Assembly: GCA_903929755.1 (NCBI GenBank)
Contig: CAIYVZ010000067.1
Coordinates: 31,158 to 95,157, forward strand
From: an uncultured Acidobacteriia bacterium
GTDB taxonomy: Bacteria; Acidobacteriota; Terriglobia; Bryobacterales; Bryobacteraceae
Direction: 5' to 3'
DNA length: 64,000 nt
Shown: one piece after another, positions 62,701-64,000 of the stretch
Numbering within the stretch: the first letter of the stretch is position 1
How the letters are laid out: each line of letters begins with the position of its first letter
The notes under the pieces: model-generated
The model's input: the letters and a program-made list of their open reading frames with translations, nothing else
The model's database searches: none
Told to the model about the DNA's origin: nothing
Made by a program: the position numbers and the translations under genes

Positions 62701-63193
62701 GAACATGAACAAAGTGGTGGACGCCGCGATCGGCGCGTGGAACATTGCAATGTTCAATACGTTCCAGTCGGGCTTCCCCCTCAGCTTCGGCGTGAACACA
62801 AATACCCTGTTCCTGGCCGGTGCCGGCGGCCAGCGCCCGAACGTGATCGGTGATCCGAACGCGGGGATTTCCGGCTCGGTGGAGAGCCGGTTGCTCCGGT
62901 ATTTCAATACGCAGGCCTTTGCTCAGCCGGCCAACTTCACATTCGGCAACGCGCCGGCACGTGCATCGTGGCTGCGGAACCCGGGCATGAACAATTACAA
63001 TCTGACGCTGACCAAACAGTTCTCCATCACGGAACGAGTGAAGCTGAACCTCCGCGCATCGTCATTCAATCTGATGAATCATCCGGTGTTCGGCAGCCCG
63101 AATACCACGTTCGGCCAGGCGCAGTTTGGCCAGATTTCGAGCCAGGCAAACATCAACCGTCAGTCGGAAGTGGTGCTGCGTCTGAGCTTCTGA
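59774..63193 (+). CDS. TonB-dependent receptor with carboxypeptidase-regulatory-like domain
   Basis: 1,139 residues from the ATG at 59774. A signal peptide (IVGLIVALAISANAQ) is followed by a CarboxypepD_reg-like domain (ATLQGTVTDPHAGSVGNAAIT), the plug (LPLKGRSSLFMFTLTPG, VDGVANTINLNRG) and a large barrel with Oar-like features (NTYGFSVGGPVLLP, FFVQDDYRLTSNLTLNLGLRYEYE), ending in the aromatic outer-membrane signature VVLRLSF. It would import or export large ligands using TonB energy. Unlike its relative at 34894-38255 the frame is intact. Confidence 0.93.
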   Translation: MFTHIRIVGLIVALAISANAQDFRATLQGTVTDPHAGSVGNAAITLRQVETGIERAATTKEDGFYSFPYLPAGTYSLSVSAPGFRTEVRDRVTLNVSQVLREDVALTIGEASETIRVDASGATIETDSTSLGTAIRTEIRDNLPLKGRSSLFMFTLTPGVVNNRYGEDTRPNDTITNILFSANGAPVAATDVFVDGVANTINLNRGVNISQWVPSVDSIGEFKLEVGALSAEFGRSGGSMTNMVIRSGTNQIHGTMYEFFRNSRLDANQFFQRGQGRKLAAFGANTYGFSVGGPVLLPKVYDGRNRTFFFSTFEGAKEGNAIDFTGSSPTIKMRSGDFSEVSAAIYDPLSVATTGGVPTRTPFTGNIVPPSRQDPVGQKIMTYYPKPNLAPASAAQPWVNNFSFGGKWPRNYNMFALKLDHKVNDRYTTFVRVNQGTALLIFPFQFDGIATDGRNIVNRPHFGVSWGNTFLLSPRRTVDLRFGYARAKEDNRPWSDSFDMSSLGFPASYTGGLQTKGFPVIRTNGIMNLAGSGFINDPGYTYTFQPSMFQQQGKHLIKIGADLRLFYGNFFRNTAPGGTFNFTNQWTNGPRADTPLGTTGFPLASLLLGTPASGSVDTNTGVSILNKYLAFFVQDDYRLTSNLTLNLGLRYEYETPRTERYNRATRGFDRTAKYNLGGVAATGGLAYAGVGGSSRGIYNPDQNNFAPRLGLAYTISPKMVVRAGYALNYVPIVGSVDAVGYSVTTPMVVSQNGIDVLNKLSNPFPTGQLTAQGNALGAQTLVGQAISFVDPGDRTPVFHTWNLNLQRQLFPGSVFQAGYIGGRGLHLTSEVAIGNNITENINQVDPQYLSLGTGLLDVVANPFFGSIATGALAGKTTQRQQLLRPYPQFQNITRNLPALGNSSYHSMQMKFETRSYKGLTSIVSYTIAKNLSDVAPYQNNYNRRIERSPAAFDVPQRLTTTVSWDVPVGRGRIVGKNMNKVVDAAIGAWNIAMFNTFQSGFPLSFGVNTNTLFLAGAGGQRPNVIGDPNAGISGSVESRLLRYFNTQAFAQPANFTFGNAPARASWLRNPGMNNYNLTLTKQFSITERVKLNLRASSFNLMNHPVFGSPNTTFGQAQFGQISSQANINRQSEVVLRLSF

Positions 63194-63226
63194 TGTCAAT
63201 TCTTAGGAGAGCAACAGAGGCAGGCC

Positions 63227-63370
63227 TTAGTATGGGTTGCCGGGAGCTGTCATTCTCTTCGTGAACAACGCGGCCGTGCTGTAAGGAACTGTTGTATCGG
63301 GTTTCCCGTAAAAGATGATGGTCGGCTGCCGGGTACAGGTCCCGGAGCCAGCACGGGATTGAACAGCACC
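63227..63370 (-). pseudogene. Fragment of an alpha/beta hydrolase gene
   Basis: The leftward frame reads PTIIFYGKPDTTVPYSTAAL, then FTKRMTAPGNPY and a stop. This is the strand carrying the catalytic Asp in BD-FAE/acetylesterase proteins. Upstream homology (FNPVLAPG) is in another frame, and the His region is absent. Confidence 0.5.
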
Positions 63371-63512
63371 AGTGCATTCGGTCTCGAACTCACGCGCAAG
63401 TACCGCCGGCGGCATTCCGCAAGGGGTCGACGCTCAAACGTCCGGCGTTATGCTGTACCCGCCGGAGTGCCGATTGCGCATCAAAGATGTTTTGCCGCGC
63501 TAAGATGGTCCA

Positions 63513-63665
63513 CTCTACCGCCACAAGGGACTGAATCGCCTGTACGAAGACGACGAACCGCGCGGCGTCATGGCCGAGCATGTTGAGAAGCTGCGCGACA
63601 TTCTGGAGAGGCGCGATGCGTCCCGGACAGTCTCCGATGACGTTGACTATGTCGATTACCACTGA
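63513..63665 (+). pseudogene. higB: higB toxin remnant with an internal deletion
   Basis: The frame LYRHKGLNRLYEDDEPRG and AEHVEKLRDILERRDASRTV matches the first half of HigB (killer protein), then jumps to DVDYVDYH, the usual HigB end. About 35 residues with the RNase core are missing, and there is a stop (TAA) shortly upstream instead of a start. Confidence 0.6.
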
Positions 63666-63686
63666 GAGCAGAATGACTAGATTCCG

Positions 63687-63758
63687 ATGAAGAACCAACC
63701 CCATCCCGGGGGCCTCGTCGGTCGGGACTGCCAGCCGCGAATTCAATCACAGCTTTGA
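63687..63758 (+). pseudogene. higA: higA antitoxin remnant, N-terminal end only
   Basis: An ATG 21 bases after the higB remnant gives MKNQPHPGGLVGRDC and then unrelated residues to a TGA. HigA proteins typically begin with a similar N-P-HPG-x-hydrophobic pattern. The HTH domain is gone. Order and spacing match an ancestral higBA operon. Confidence 0.5.
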
Positions 63759-63798
63759 TCTGCTCCCGGTGTTGGCCCCGGCTTCGATATTCTAGAAC

Positions 63799-64000
63799 GA
63801 ACAAGGAGTCCGCCGCATGACCTGCCTCCCGGCCGCGCGCCTGAAACTCTGGGACCGCGGCATCCTCCGCCCCGGCATGAAAGCCGACATCGTCCTCTTC
63901 GACCCCTCCACCATCACCGACAAAGCGACCTTCACGAAGCCCCACCAGTACGCCGAAGGTGTCCGCGACGTGATCGTCAACGGCAAACTGGCCCTGCAGG
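63799..64000 (+). pseudogene. Near-identical partial copy of the D-aminoacylase gene, running off the window
   Basis: Bases 63799-64000 match 58546-58747 inside the D-aminoacylase gene with four mismatches (at 63802, 63823, 63837 and 63901). The frame is the same, but a TAG at 63793 cuts it off upstream, so the copy lacks everything before residue 440 of the parent, including all catalytic residues. An ATG at 63817 could only give a short C-terminal peptide. What follows beyond 64000 is unknown. Confidence 0.85.

Noticed and set aside
63411..63512. Possible protein piece before the higB remnant (frame with QTSGVMLYPPECRLRIKDVL)
   Set aside because: It looks protein-like, but I could not tie it to a family, and it ends in a stop before higB.

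Overview
The window is GC-rich, tightly packed bacterial chromosome and most resembles an acidobacterium of the Solibacter/Bryobacter type. The clues are a VWA protein of the kind described in Acidobacteria, two very large TonB-dependent receptors with an N-terminal carboxypeptidase-regulatory-like domain, PEP-CTERM proteins, many secreted carbohydrate-active and peptide-active enzymes, and frequent TTG/GTG starts. This assignment is inference from gene content; there is no rRNA gene in the window. I saw no tRNA, rRNA, CRISPR array or intact insertion sequence.

Layout. 1-3.2 kb: the end of rplT, a coiled-coil protein, zapA, a rhomboid protease and a VWA protein. 3.3-8 kb: a receiver protein, a GH3 enzyme, and a PQQ alcohol dehydrogenase with two N-terminal haem c domains and the Asp-x-Asp signature of lanthanide enzymes. 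8-9.2 kb: a vapBC pair with a likely operator, flanked by remnants of a permease and of a PEP-CTERM gene. 9.2-12.1 kb: an acyl-CoA synthetase, a lipoprotein that looks like an amidohydrolase without its catalytic barrel, and a DUF4097 lipoprotein. 12.2-15.6 kb: a PAS histidine kinase, a CheY-like regulator and an NtrC-type regulator, ending at a bidirectional terminator. 15.6-18.5 kb: two cytochrome c genes and a universal stress protein. 18.6-24.8 kb: an esterase remnant, a secreted jelly-roll protein, an AI-2E family permease, ruvX-mltG, a HutI-like protein without its metal ligands, and a zinc CDF exporter. 24.9-33.3 kb: an S9 peptidase with an M23 peptidase, then a leftward run (DUF5060 protein, tsaB, DUF1080 protein, DapA-family lyase) and an F420/NADP-type oxidoreductase. 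33.5-41.1 kb: a Tat-exported sialidase, a TonB receptor broken by a one-base frameshift, and a YncE/phosphoesterase protein.

41.4-54.6 kb is the most coherent block: an ECF sigma factor, its anti-sigma factor, an unknown secreted protein and a type II secretion cluster (gspE-F-G-H-I-J-K-L-M, a gspC-like gene, another unknown secreted protein, gspD). All genes point the same way and most overlap or nearly abut, so the sigma pair probably belongs to the secretion operon. The many signal-peptide enzymes nearby are plausible substrates (inference). 54.6-58.8 kb: a secreted FAD oxidoreductase, a PEP-CTERM GDSL hydrolase and a D-aminoacylase. 58.8-64 kb: an intact TonB receptor surrounded by gene debris (a DUF5615 toxin, an orphan HTH antitoxin, higBA, an alpha/beta hydrolase and a 98%-identical partial copy of the D-aminoacylase gene).

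I found no clear-cut new defence or mobile system. The best candidates for undescribed biology are the two unknown proteins inside the secretion operon, the HutI-like pseudoenzyme, the barrel-less amidohydrolase lipoprotein, and the repeated pattern of genes whose two ends survive while the middle is missing.
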